Source: Amycolatopsis japonica (GTDB taxonomy: Bacteria; Actinomycetota; Actinomycetes; Mycobacteriales; Pseudonocardiaceae). Taken from it: DNA of 64,000 nucleotides. A model generated the notes under the pieces. The model saw only the letters and a program-made list of their open reading frames with translations. It made no database searches and was not told where the DNA came from. Below are positions 1 through 8,397 of this stretch, in pieces. How positions within the stretch are numbered: position 1 is the stretch's first letter; the number at the start of each line of letters is the position of its first letter. The DNA lies in contig NZ_CP008953.1 of assembly GCF_000732925.1 (NCBI RefSeq), positions 8,239,001 to 8,303,000 on the forward strand, read 5' to 3'. The position numbers and the translations under genes were made by a program.

Positions 1-552
1 GTGTTCGGTGAATTCACGATCGATCAATTCACCGAGAACCGGCTCACCGGTATCGGCCAAGGCGAGGGTGATGACGGCCTCCGCGCAGACGAGTGCCTTC
101 GCCAGACCCTCCTTCGAAGGGAGCCCGGCGAATTCGCGATAGCAGCCGACCGCACCCAAAGTGATCGCACCGACCTGAACCGGCACCGCGATGATCGATT
201 TCACGCCGCTGTCGATCGCCTCGGGCGCGAACATCGGCCATCGGAGTGTCGCCTCCGAACTGGTCACATCGGTTACGACGACGAGCATACCGCTGCGGGA
301 AACGTCCAGAGCCGGTCCTTCACCCAACGTGAACTGCAGCTCTTCCAATTCACGGCTGCGCGCATCGGTGGCGAAGACCGGCTCCGGCAAACCCGTTCCG
401 GTGGCGAGCGTGAGCCCGGCACCGGCCGCCTCGAGCACTTCCCCGCAAACGACGCAGGCGTGCTCCACCGTCACCGCCGAATCGGTTTCCGAAGCGAGAA
501 AACGCATCTTCGACCAGACCAAGGCGGCGCGATCATGCCGTGGAAACGTCAT
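1..552 (-). CDS. GAF-domain protein (partial, 3' end outside window)
   Basis: The frame stays open from an ATG at 552 to the left window edge, giving 184 codons without a stop. A good ribosome binding site (GGGAGG, 6 nt spacing) precedes the ATG. The translation has a GAF-like core: a Cys pair near residues 33-36 (ACVVCGEVL), then a LGEGPALDVSRSG segment and a VKSIIAVPVQVG strand. This pattern is typical of actinobacterial GAF-ANTAR proteins, which sense small ligands and bind RNA through a C-terminal ANTAR domain. That C-terminal part would lie outside the window, so ANTAR is inference. GAF assignment is fairly secure; the ligand is unknown. Confidence 0.7.
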   Translation of the reverse strand, partial: MTFPRHDRAALVWSKMRFLASETDSAVTVEHACVVCGEVLEAAGAGLTLATGTGLPEPVFATDARSRELEELQFTLGEGPALDVSRSGMLVVVTDVTSSEATLRWPMFAPEAIDSGVKSIIAVPVQVGAITLGAVGCYREFAGLPSKEGLAKALVCAEAVITLALADTGEPVLGELIDREFTEH

Positions 553-904
553 GGCATGCCTCCCGGGCGTGTCCGGATTCGGACGAGACCACCGGGGGCC
601 GGAGCGAAAAGCGCTCGCGCGCCACGCCCATCTTCGCACGGTTTCGTCTCTTTGCCGCGCTTTCAACGACTTTTCGGCACCAATGCAGTAGCCCGAAGAG
701 CTGAACGGCGGGTGCGGGTGGCCGTCAATCGTCCGTTCAGCCGGTTCCGGCTCCCCGGACCACGCCTAGGGTGGAGGCCGAGACCGCTTGTCCTGGCCCT
801 CGGCAACGGCGCTCGCCGGCAAACTCTGGAGGGGCCATGTGCGTTCGCATTCTCGAAACCCGCGCCAAACGGGAGAATCCGTTGATCCGCCTGTTGATCC
901 GTAT
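553..904. other. Intergenic region, promoter side of GAF gene
   Basis: No convincing gene is seen in these 352 bases. It holds the upstream region of the leftward GAF gene and the 3' flank of the sigma-factor gene. Small features are a short inverted repeat GTCCG-GATT-CGGAC (569-582) and a direct repeat of GTTGATCCG near 881-900. Neither has an assigned role. Confidence 0.4.
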
Positions 905-1525
905 TCAGCTCAAAACCTCTTGGCGCTGAACACAGGCCCGCAGCCTGCTGATCGCGCGATGTTTGGTCACCCTTACCCGTGACGACGTCGTGCCGAGGGC
1001 CGCCGCGGTCTCGTTCGACGTGAGTTCGCCGATCACCCGCATCCCCAGCACTTCGCGGTGGGAGACGGGCAGGGTCCGCATCAGCCTGCCGAGCCGGACC
1101 CCGAGTTCGGTCCGCAGTGCACGCTGCTCCGGTTCGTCCGCGAATCCCGCCGGTCTTTCGGGGAGTTCGTCGGTCAGGACCTGTTTGCTCCGCGCGACCT
1201 TCCGGAAGACGTCGGCGACCTTGTTCGCCGCGATGGCGCGCAGGAGGAACAGGAAGGAACCGCCGCGCACGCCGTACCCGGGGACGGCGACCAGGACCGC
1301 GAGGCAGATCTCCTGCGCCACGTCGGCCGGTTCGAGATAGGTCAGCTCGTGGCCGCCGAGGCGGGTCTCGGTGTACTGCCGCGCCCACGCCGCGACAGCG
1401 GACATGAGGTCGTCCATGCCGCGCGGCTCGCCGTCCACCGCGGCCTTCACGAGGCCGTCCCAGCCCGCGGCGGAAATCCACGTCTCACCGCCGCCGGTTC
1501 TCGGCATCGGAAATTCGTCGCTCAT
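905..1525 (-). CDS. ECF-type sigma factor, SigD/ShbA-like
   Basis: A 206-residue sigma-70 family protein that would direct RNA polymerase to a specific promoter set. Region 2 lies around residues 45-110 (DVAQEICLAVLVAVPGYG, then an IAANKVADVFRK helix). Region 4 is near residues 140-195 (LPVSHREVLGMRVIGELTSNETAAAL, then a recognition helix with TTSSRVRVTKHRAISRL). The pattern resembles M. tuberculosis SigD and Streptomyces ShbA, by memory. The frame extends 20 codons further upstream, but GGGGAG with 6 nt spacing supports the ATG at 1525. No anti-sigma gene is adjacent. Confidence 0.8.
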   Translation of the reverse strand: MSDEFPMPRTGGGETWISAAGWDGLVKAAVDGEPRGMDDLMSAVAAWARQYTETRLGGHELTYLEPADVAQEICLAVLVAVPGYGVRGGSFLFLLRAIAANKVADVFRKVARSKQVLTDELPERPAGFADEPEQRALRTELGVRLGRLMRTLPVSHREVLGMRVIGELTSNETAAALGTTSSRVRVTKHRAISRLRACVQRQEVLS

Positions 1526-1829
1526 GTCCCGCTCCCCACGGATGAGAAAACCCGGCCGCCGGGGTCCAGGACGGAACCCGGACAACGGTAGTCGAGGAAT
1601 CCGGCCACCTCAATCGGCGAAGGCCCGCGACGAATTGTCCGTCCCGGCGCAAAACCGGACAGATTCCCACCAGTGGTCTGGACATGTCGGCATACCGCGA
1701 CGTAACTTCCCGTGCTGAGACCCCTCGCCAAGGTCACGCCCAGGCCGGGAACGCGCCCCCGGCCGACATCCGCAAGCACCGCCGCGGCGCGTCCACGCTC
1801 CGCGGCGGGATTCCGCCGAGGAGTGAACT
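1526..1829. other. Divergent intergenic region, sigma factor / GH64 gene
   Basis: These 304 bases separate the leftward sigma factor from the rightward secreted glucanase and must hold both promoters. A purine-rich GAGGAG at 1818-1823 serves the GTG start at 1830. I could not identify a strong -35/-10 pair or an operator. Confidence 0.4.
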
Positions 1830-3017
1830 GTGCGCATCCGCAAGAAAGTCCGGCGCGTTTTGACCGCGTTGGCGGTCGCCCTCCCCCTGGTCACCGGTGT
1901 TTCGGCGCTTTCGGCGTCCACCGCGGCCGCCGCCGGCCCCGATCCGCTGCCGCTGACCGTGACGAACAATTCGAACCGCTCCGACGCGGTCCACCTCTAC
2001 GTGCTCGGCACGAACCTCAACACCGGGAAACTCGGCTACGTCAACGCCGCCGGCGCCTTCACCGCGTGGCCGCCGGGCGCGAACCCGCCGAGCCCCGCGC
2101 CGGACGTCTCGATCGCGGGCCCCGGCAACGGCGGCTCGACCACGCTGCGGATCCCGCGCATGCTCTCGGGCCGGGTCTACATGTCGTTCGGGCAGAAGAT
2201 CAAGTTCTTCCTCACCCCGGACGGCCTGGTCCAGCCCGCGCCGTGGGCCGACGGCGACCCGAACCGCGACATCCTGTTCGACTGGAGCGAATTCACCTAC
2301 GACAACGGCGGGCTGTTCATCAACAGCTCGCAGGTCGACATGTTCAGCGTGCCGCACGCCGTCGGGCTGACCAACGGGGCGGGCGCGAACAAGGAGGCCG
2401 GCCGTTTGAAGCCCGGTGGCCGCGAGAACATCTTCAACGCCGTCCAGGGCCAGTCCGGGTTCTCGAACCTGGTGTACAACCGGCTGCGGGTCCTCGCGCC
2501 GGGCAAGGGGCTCGACACCGGCAAGTTCAGTGGCAACTACCTCGACGGCTACGTCACGAGCGCCTGGAACACCTACAAGTCGACGCCGCTCACCGTCGTC
2601 CCGTTCGAGGCCGAACCCGGCAAGAAGTTCACCGGCCGGACCGGCGGGGACGACGTCCTGCGCTTCACCGACACCTCGGGTGCCGAAGTGGCGTCGTTCA
2701 GCAAGCCGAGCACCCGCGACGTCTTCAACTGCGACGGACGGCTGCACGCGCCGAACGACCAGGTCGTCGGCCCGATCGCGCGGACCCTGTGCGCGGCGCT
2801 GCACCGCTCGACGCTCGGCTCGCTGCACACCCAGCCGACGTATGACGCGGGCCAGTTCTACAAGCAGTCCGTGACCGACCACTACTCGCGGATCGTGCAC
2901 GAGCAGATGGTCGACGGGAAGGCGTACGGCTTCGCCTTCGACGACGTCGGGCACTTCGAGTCGCTGGTGCACGACGGGGACCCGCGGACCGCGCGGATCA
3001 CGCTGACCGCTTTCTAG
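1830..3017 (+). CDS. Secreted GH64 family endo-beta-1,3-glucanase
   Basis: A 395-residue exported enzyme predicted to cut beta-1,3-glucan such as fungal wall glucan or laminarin. Residues 1-35 form a signal peptide (RIRKKVRR, hydrophobic core, cleavage near STAAAAG). The catalytic pair of GH64 laminaripentaose-producing enzymes is visible: Glu154 in DWSEFTYDNGG and Asp170 in SSQVDMFS, 16 residues apart as in the Streptomyces matensis enzyme (numbering from memory). The C-terminal half shows thaumatin-like beta segments and ends at the stop without an added binding module. The GTG start has GAGGAG upstream. Confidence 0.88.
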   Translation: MRIRKKVRRVLTALAVALPLVTGVSALSASTAAAAGPDPLPLTVTNNSNRSDAVHLYVLGTNLNTGKLGYVNAAGAFTAWPPGANPPSPAPDVSIAGPGNGGSTTLRIPRMLSGRVYMSFGQKIKFFLTPDGLVQPAPWADGDPNRDILFDWSEFTYDNGGLFINSSQVDMFSVPHAVGLTNGAGANKEAGRLKPGGRENIFNAVQGQSGFSNLVYNRLRVLAPGKGLDTGKFSGNYLDGYVTSAWNTYKSTPLTVVPFEAEPGKKFTGRTGGDDVLRFTDTSGAEVASFSKPSTRDVFNCDGRLHAPNDQVVGPIARTLCAALHRSTLGSLHTQPTYDAGQFYKQSVTDHYSRIVHEQMVDGKAYGFAFDDVGHFESLVHDGDPRTARITLTAF

Positions 3018-3021
3018 ACGA

Positions 3022-5163
3022 TCAGCGCGCCCCGCTCCCGATCCGCCAAGCCGACATGCCGATCCCGCTCGGCACGAGCGAGAACACCGGCGGCTCGGGA
3101 GCGTGGACGCGCGCCAGCTCCTCCGGCGTGTACCGCACGCATTTCCGGTGCCATTCCAGGATTCCCGCCATCCAGTCCTTCAGGTGGTCCGCGTACCCGG
3201 TGACCGCCGCGCGGACGTCGTCGCCGAGCCCGAGGTCGTCGCACATCCGCGGCAGGTCCTCGTCGGCGAGCTGCTCGAACTGCGCCATCCGCGCGTTGCC
3301 CAGCCGGGCGGCGATGTCGCGGGCCTCGTTCCGGTCGACGTCCAAGAACCGCTCGGCGACGTACACGAGGTTGTGCGTCTCGCCCTCGTATTCGATCTCC
3401 TTCTGGTACGAGAACAGGTCGTTGGAGAACGCCGCGTAGTCCTGCGCCGCCGTGTCGAGTTCGAACAGCACGCGGTTGCGGAAGAGCTCGGCGGGCACGA
3501 CGTCGCCGAGTTCGAGGAGCGCGAGGCTCTTGGTCAGATCGGAGCCGAACGTCCGGCGGCGCATCTCCACGTAGTCGACCGGGTCGGGGACGCGGTTCTG
3601 CGCCTGGTTCCCGACCTCCCAGACCCAGCTCGCGGTCATGCTCTCGACCGCCTGCCGGAACCCCGCGCGCGTGCGAGGGGACAGCGGTCCCGCGGTGCGG
3701 CCCCACAGGTCCGCGAGGCCGACCTCGATCGGGTTCGACGGCTTCGGCACCGGCTCACCTTCGAGCGGCATGAACAGGGAAAGCCGGTCGCTGCACAGTT
3801 TCGCCGCGACCGCGTCCCGTTTCGCCCCGAAGAGCAGCGGGAAGTAGTCGTCGCCGAACGTGCCCCAAGTGAGCCAGTCGGTCGACAGTTTCAGCCCATC
3901 GAGGTCCGCGTCCGGATCGATCATCGCGGCGCAATACGCGAGGTCGAGCCCGCGGAACCGGCGCTCGTCCCAGACCCCGCCGTCGAGCATCCCCATCTCC
4001 CGCGCCCAGCCGGGCGCGTATTCACGGGCGGCGGCGAGATGGGGGCTGGTGCGCACGGGATACGGCATGCGGAATTCCGGCAACGGCAGGTGCCCGGTTT
4101 TCGCGAACGGCGGCGGCGCCTGCTGCCGTATCCGCTGAACGAGCCCAGGCCCGTTGGCGGCCGCGCCCTCGTTCATGTACCGGCTCGACCGGGTGTGCCA
4201 TTCGTGACCGCCGGATTGCCAGTCCTGCAGGCCCTTGACGTACAGGCCGACCGCGATCTGCTCGGGCAGCGAGACATCGCGCTCGGCGAGCAACGCGGGC
4301 ACCTCGACGAGCGCGGTGTTCTCGAACTGCTGCAATCGCGAGGTCAGGAGGTCGTTGGTGAGTTCGGCGGCTTCCTGCGTCGGGCAGTCGAGGAACTTCT
4401 CGAAGACGAGGACGGCGTTGGAGTTCTCACCTTCTTCGCGCACTTCGCGTTGGTAGGAAAAGAGATCGTTGCGAAGGTGGACGGCGTCGGCGAACGTGTC
4501 GCGCAGTACCTCCATCGGCCTGGTCGCCGCTATCCCGTCGGGCACCTCGGCGCCGACGGCGAACTCGATGAGGTTCGCCGACCACGGCGCCCCGCCGACA
4601 CGACGGCGCATCTGGACGTATTCGATGGGGTTCGCGATGCGGCCGCGGTCGATGTTGTCCAGTTCCCAGAGCGATTCGACCATCAGATTGTGCGTGCTGG
4701 TGACGAATCGCCGTCGCCAGGCCTCGGACATCGAAGGAATGGTGCGTGCCCAAAGGTTTTCAAGCCCGGCTTCGGCGGGATTCGCCGGTTCCGGTGACGT
4801 TTCCCCCGGCCCGGTCATGAACAGTTCCAAGCGGTCCAAATAGGCCTTGGCGCCCTCGGTGTTCCGGGTGTTCTTGAATTGCGCGAGGAAATCGTCGTCG
4901 AAGAAGAACACCCACACGTACCAGTCCGTGACCAGATCGAGGGACGGCCCGTCACAGTCCGGATGGGTGTGCGCGCAGAGCAGCGCGTAATCCATTTTCG
5001 CCAGCGCCTGCTCGGTCCAGACGACGTCACCGGACGGCGACGGCGAATCGAGCATCCCCATTTCCCCGGCCCAGGCCATACTGTGCGCCCGCGCCGCTTC
5101 GAGGTGCGGATTCATCCTGGCCGGATGGGGCAGGTAGAACTCGGGCAAGGTGAAAGCCTGCAT
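3022..5163 (-). CDS. geoA: Geosmin synthase (germacradienol/germacrene D and geosmin-forming)
   Basis: A 713-residue bifunctional sesquiterpene synthase. The N-terminal half converts farnesyl diphosphate to germacradienol and germacrene D; the C-terminal half makes geosmin by a retro-Prins step (established for this family). The two halves are recognisable repeats. Domain 1 has the acidic motif DDDFL at residues 89-93 and the NSE-type metal motif beginning NDLFSYQRE at 232. Domain 2 has DDYFP at 438-442 and NDLFSYQKE at 581. Each domain opens with a LPEF-Y/RMP-YPVR-like element. Length matches the family. GGGAGG lies 9 nt before the ATG. It reads alone on the minus strand, tail to tail with the glucanase gene. 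Confidence 0.96.
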   Translation of the reverse strand: MQAFTLPEFYLPHPARMNPHLEAARAHSMAWAGEMGMLDSPSPSGDVVWTEQALAKMDYALLCAHTHPDCDGPSLDLVTDWYVWVFFFDDDFLAQFKNTRNTEGAKAYLDRLELFMTGPGETSPEPANPAEAGLENLWARTIPSMSEAWRRRFVTSTHNLMVESLWELDNIDRGRIANPIEYVQMRRRVGGAPWSANLIEFAVGAEVPDGIAATRPMEVLRDTFADAVHLRNDLFSYQREVREEGENSNAVLVFEKFLDCPTQEAAELTNDLLTSRLQQFENTALVEVPALLAERDVSLPEQIAVGLYVKGLQDWQSGGHEWHTRSSRYMNEGAAANGPGLVQRIRQQAPPPFAKTGHLPLPEFRMPYPVRTSPHLAAAREYAPGWAREMGMLDGGVWDERRFRGLDLAYCAAMIDPDADLDGLKLSTDWLTWGTFGDDYFPLLFGAKRDAVAAKLCSDRLSLFMPLEGEPVPKPSNPIEVGLADLWGRTAGPLSPRTRAGFRQAVESMTASWVWEVGNQAQNRVPDPVDYVEMRRRTFGSDLTKSLALLELGDVVPAELFRNRVLFELDTAAQDYAAFSNDLFSYQKEIEYEGETHNLVYVAERFLDVDRNEARDIAARLGNARMAQFEQLADEDLPRMCDDLGLGDDVRAAVTGYADHLKDWMAGILEWHRKCVRYTPEELARVHAPEPPVFSLVPSGIGMSAWRIGSGAR

Positions 5164-5268
5164 CTGCGACTGCCTCCCGGGCCGGGGTCGGATCCGTTCC
5201 GACGTTTCCAGCCCGCCGCCGCGCCGGGCAACCGTCCAGCCGAGCGATTCGGTGTGCCATGGAGTGAA

Positions 5269-6048
5269 TCAGTCCCAGAGTGACTCCGGATCGACATACG
5301 GCACGAGCAATCCGGTCAATATCTCGTCGCCGTTCCCGTTCAATGCGTCCTCCGCGATCCGGCGGGCGACGCCGACGAGGAAATCGGCGACCTGCACCCG
5401 CGGATCGGTCCGGGAATCCACGAACTTCACCCCGGCCAACCCCGGACTCGACTCGATCCGGGCGAGCCGGTCCCCTTTGAGCGACGGTTGTTCGTCGTGG
5501 ACGAGGAAGACCGGCTCCCCTCCCGCGCTCCAGTACTCGATGGCGCGGAGGATCGCGGGCACCAGCGGATCGAGGCTCTTGGCGTCACGCGTCCGGCCGA
5601 CCTTCGCCCGCAATTCCGCGGTGTCCCCGGCCATCGCGAAGAACGACCCCGCCGCCGGATCCCGGCGGTTCCTGGTCCGCAGCACGTCGTTGAACGCGGC
5701 GAGGAGCTCGTCGTCCGGCCGGATTTCCGGGCCGACGAGCGTCCGGAGTTCGTTCGCCAGCAGCCGTTTCTTGTCCACGAGGTACACCTGCGCACGCCCG
5801 TGGACCGGGCCGCGCGGACCGAGGAACCATTCGAGCACCCGCCGGTGCTTCGTGCGGAGGAGGTGGTTCGCCTTGTACTCGACCGCCGGCGAGCGGATCC
5901 TTCGCCGCAGCTCGACCAGGCAAGCCGCGGCCTCTTCGAGGCTCAGCCGGACCCCCGCGTGCGCGAACACGCCGGTCCGGCCGCCGATCAGTTTCTCGCC
6001 CTCGGACCCGGACTCGTCGCAGGCGATCTCCAGGGGCACGCTGCGCAT
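5269..6048 (-). CDS. DUF3800 domain protein
   Basis: A 259-residue protein with the layout of DUF3800 proteins, which have an RNase H-like fold and are often uncharacterised. It starts with an acidic motif (IACDESGSEGEK, residues 8-19), has VEYKANHLL near 57, and ends with VDSRTDPRVQVADFLVGVARR at 210-230, the usual acidic D..Q.AD signature. The ATG at 6048 follows the regulator stop by 32 nt on the same strand, so the two may be co-transcribed; no clear ribosome binding site is seen. Some members sit in defence or mobile loci, but nothing here indicates that. Confidence 0.7.
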   Translation of the reverse strand: MRSVPLEIACDESGSEGEKLIGGRTGVFAHAGVRLSLEEAAACLVELRRRIRSPAVEYKANHLLRTKHRRVLEWFLGPRGPVHGRAQVYLVDKKRLLANELRTLVGPEIRPDDELLAAFNDVLRTRNRRDPAAGSFFAMAGDTAELRAKVGRTRDAKSLDPLVPAILRAIEYWSAGGEPVFLVHDEQPSLKGDRLARIESSPGLAGVKFVDSRTDPRVQVADFLVGVARRIAEDALNGNGDEILTGLLVPYVDPESLWD

Positions 6049-6080
6049 CGTGCCCGATCGCGAGGGCCGGGTCGACCGGG

Positions 6081-6872
6081 TTATGCGGGTTCGGGCAGCG
6101 GCTCGCCGGTCTCCAGCAGCGATTTGAGGCTCGACAGGATCGACGGCCAGCCGCCCTTGACCATCTCCAGCGCGGTGCTGCCCTGGTCGAAACCGTCGTG
6201 CACCACGGTCAGCTTCACCATGTCGCCGACGGGTTCGAGGTCGAACGTCACCTTCGACCGCGACTCGGCCTGGAGCTTCGCCGACACGTCGTCGTCGAGC
6301 CCGACCGACTTGGCGAACTCCGGCGTGAAGGTGTGCCAGGTGTAGGACAGCCGTCGATACGGGTCGGACTCGAGGACGACCTGTTCGGGATCCTCCAGCT
6401 TCACGCCGAGCTGCTCCCAGGCCATCGTCGACCCGGCCTTCCAGTCCGAGGTGAACTCGCAACCCCAGTACCGCTTGGTGAAGACCGGATCGGTGAGCGC
6501 CTGCCACAGCCGCTCCGGCGTCGTCCTGATGTAGCTGGTGTACACGAATTCGTCGGTGCTCATGGGTTCCTGCTCCAATGCCTTCTTGAGGTCGGCGAGC
6601 GCGTCGACCCGGCCCTGGTGGTACCGGTCGATCCAGCGCTCGGCGATCGCGTTGATCGGCTCCGCGTTCACGTAGTGCAACTTCTCGCGGCCACGCCACA
6701 CCGTGGTCACCAGATTCGCCGCTTCCAGCACGGCCAGATGCTTGCTGACCGACTGCCGCGCCATGTCCAGCCCCGCGCACAGCTCGCGCAGGGTCTGCCC
6801 GTTGCGGGCGTTCAGGTCGTCGAGCAACCGCCGCCTGCTCGGGTCGGCCAGCGCCTTGAAGACCTCGTCCAT
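6081..6872 (-). CDS. ArsR-type HTH regulator fused to SRPBCC (AHSA1-like) domain
   Basis: A 263-residue two-domain protein. Residues 1-90 form an ArsR-family winged helix (VFKALADPSRRRLLDDL, then MARQSVSKHLAVLEAANLV) with no visible metal-binding cysteine motif. Residues 105-260 form an SRPBCC/AHSA1 ligand-pocket domain (STDEFVYTSYIRTTPERLWQ, later SKVTFDLEP and GGWPSILSSLKSLLE). A ligand taken by the SRPBCC pocket could control DNA binding; this is inference. AGGGAGA precedes the ATG. A doubled palindrome 18-62 nt upstream is a likely autoregulatory operator. Confidence 0.82.
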   Translation of the reverse strand: MDEVFKALADPSRRRLLDDLNARNGQTLRELCAGLDMARQSVSKHLAVLEAANLVTTVWRGREKLHYVNAEPINAIAERWIDRYHQGRVDALADLKKALEQEPMSTDEFVYTSYIRTTPERLWQALTDPVFTKRYWGCEFTSDWKAGSTMAWEQLGVKLEDPEQVVLESDPYRRLSYTWHTFTPEFAKSVGLDDDVSAKLQAESRSKVTFDLEPVGDMVKLTVVHDGFDQGSTALEMVKGGWPSILSSLKSLLETGEPLPEPA

Positions 6873-6889
6873 GCCGCTCTCCCTGATAT

Positions 6890-6934
6890 GCAGCCTCGCG
6901 GCTGCCTTTGCAGATTAGGCAGCCGCACGGCTGC
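6890..6934. promoter_or_regulatory. Doubled palindromic operator upstream of ArsR-SRPBCC gene
   Basis: Two copies of GCAGCC-N4-GGCTGC lie at 6890-6905 and 6919-6934, 29 bp apart. The flanking bases also pair across the whole region, so it forms a larger inverted repeat with about 20-bp arms and two mismatches. Position just ahead of the regulator start fits self-repression by an ArsR-type dimer. Binding is inferred. Confidence 0.6.
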
Positions 6935-7121
6935 ATGTCAAGCCGGCTGCTCAGGGTTCTCACCGAGCACGCGCGGACCCGGGACCAGGCTCAGCCAGTC
7001 GGTTTCCACACGAAGAAGACGCGAATACCACGGTTTCCCTCGCGACATCCCCTATTCATGAAACAGCCTCGGTATCGGACCGCCATCTCCCCTTAAGGGC
7101 GCCTTTCCGAGGTCTCGGGAT

Positions 7122-7847
7122 ATGCCCGGATGCTCGGCAGAATCGGTTCCGACACGCTTCATTTCCATGAAAGCCGATTCGCGGACGAAGCACGCCAGAC
7201 GGTTGTTGCTGTGCCTGCATGTGCTGGCCTCGGTCGCCTGGTGCACGATGCAGCTGGCGCAGCTGGCCCTGTTGCTGCGCGGCTGGTCGTCCGACGGCCC
7301 CGCCCGCCTGGCGACCTTCGAACTCGCCGAGTTCCTCGAGAACACGGTCCTCGATCCGGCGGCCATCGTTTCCGCCTACACCGGGATGATGCTCTCTGCG
7401 CTGACGTCATGGGGTTTCTTCAAACATCGCTGGGTGATGGTCAAGTTCGTCATCACGGTCGCCTTGCTGGTCATCGCGAGCACGGTGGTGAGCAGGCTGC
7501 TGCCGTCGGTCGTCGAGGCGTTGCGAGCCGGAGCGGAAGAGCCGCGGATCCCGATCCTCGTCGGAACGTGCGGGATGGCGTGCGCCACCGCTTTCCTGCT
7601 CTGGGTCTCGGTCGTCAAACCCTGGGGGAAGACCGCCCGCCACGCGGCGGAATTGAAGGCCAAGAAAGCACGGGGCCGCAAAGAACCGGAACCGTCGCTG
7701 CCGGTCTACGTGGCGGTCTTGCTCATTCCCGCAATCGAGTTCGGCTTCGCACTCGACTACCCGATCCTCACTTTCGGAACGGTGATCGGCTACAGCATCT
7801 TCAAATTCGCCGCCGCGAACTTCTACATCCCGAAGGTGAAGTGCTGA
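7122..7847 (+). CDS. Multi-pass membrane protein of unknown function
   Basis: A predicted inner-membrane protein of 241 residues from the first ATG. An internal ATG at 7167 gives 226 residues and a more natural N-terminus (MKADSRTKHARR before the first helix). I list the longer form because GAGG sits 9 nt before it, but the choice is open. Hydrophobic segments lie near residues 27-50 (LLLCLHVLASVAWC), 76-95, 103-125, 145-165 and 195-235. A basic cytosolic loop (ELKAKKARGRK) precedes the last helices. It resembles DUF2269-like integral membrane proteins, weakly. A perfect palindrome follows the stop. Confidence 0.6.
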   Translation: MPGCSAESVPTRFISMKADSRTKHARRLLLCLHVLASVAWCTMQLAQLALLLRGWSSDGPARLATFELAEFLENTVLDPAAIVSAYTGMMLSALTSWGFFKHRWVMVKFVITVALLVIASTVVSRLLPSVVEALRAGAEEPRIPILVGTCGMACATAFLLWVSVVKPWGKTARHAAELKAKKARGRKEPEPSLPVYVAVLLIPAIEFGFALDYPILTFGTVIGYSIFKFAAANFYIPKVKC

Positions 7848-7865
7848 CGCCGGTTCTCTGATCGA

Positions 7866-7891
7866 GGCGTTCGCGGGCGCCCGCGAACGCC
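7866..7891. terminator. 26-bp perfect palindrome downstream of membrane protein gene
   Basis: GGCGTTCGCGGGC at 7866-7878 is followed directly by its reverse complement to 7891. It begins 18 nt after the stop at 7847. It could form a GC-rich terminator hairpin, but there is no T-run. Confidence 0.5.
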
Positions 7892-7952
7892 CCGTCACGT
7901 TTCCCCCGACTCCCTCGTCCAGGTGGCGACACGTCCACTCGAAGGAGTTCCC

Positions 7953-8351
7953 ATGCCGACCCCGTTGCGCGTCGCGATCGCCGTGCAGACCCTGGCCGTC
8001 TTCCTCACCCCGATCTCCGCCGGTCTCCTGCTGACCGTGCCGAGTGGCCACACCCTGCACAGCGCCACGGCCTACACGCTGTTCGTCGTCGCGATGCTGC
8101 ACGTGCTCATCGCGATCCTCGTGTGGCGGCCGGGTGGCGGCTCCGCCAAGCCGATCCTGCCCGCGGCCGTGTTCCTCGGTCTCACACTGGTGCAGGTGTT
8201 CCTCGGGATCGCGCACGTGACGGCGGTCCACGTCCCGCTCGGTGTCCTGCTGTTCGGCTTCAGCCTCGTGCAGCTGAGCCGGATCCGGCCCCTGCCACGG
8301 GAAGCGGCGGCGCCCGAGATACTTGAACGCGCAACCAAATGCGAGTACTAG
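7953..8351 (+). CDS. Small four-helix membrane protein (DUF6220-like?)
   Basis: A 132-residue protein with four hydrophobic helices at about 5-27, 36-57, 66-88 and 90-108. Histidines sit at membrane boundaries (GHTLHSATAY, MLHVLIAILVW, AHVTAVHVPLG), a layout seen in small cytochrome b or Cox15-like four-helix proteins, so haem binding is possible but unproven. A strong GAAGGAG with 6 nt spacing sets the ATG at 7953, 10 codons after an earlier in-frame start. It stands between two unrelated genes. Confidence 0.6.
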   Translation: MPTPLRVAIAVQTLAVFLTPISAGLLLTVPSGHTLHSATAYTLFVVAMLHVLIAILVWRPGGGSAKPILPAAVFLGLTLVQVFLGIAHVTAVHVPLGVLLFGFSLVQLSRIRPLPREAAAPEILERATKCEY

Positions 8352-8397
8352 TGGCACCAAGGCCGATACGGTCCGTCCATACCTCAGGGGAGTATCG

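Noticed and set aside
1734..2972. Long open frame opposite the GH64 gene
   Set aside because: It is a GC-bias shadow: low-complexity Arg/Ala/Gly translation, no domain, while the plus strand has signal peptide and catalytic motifs.
3022..5163. Geosmin synthase as a recent internal gene duplication
   Set aside because: The two-domain layout is normal for the family; the halves are ancient and functionally distinct.
5269..6048. DUF3800 protein as a sign of a defence island
   Set aside because: Neighbours are geosmin synthase and a regulator; no nuclease, helicase or toxin-antitoxin genes are near.
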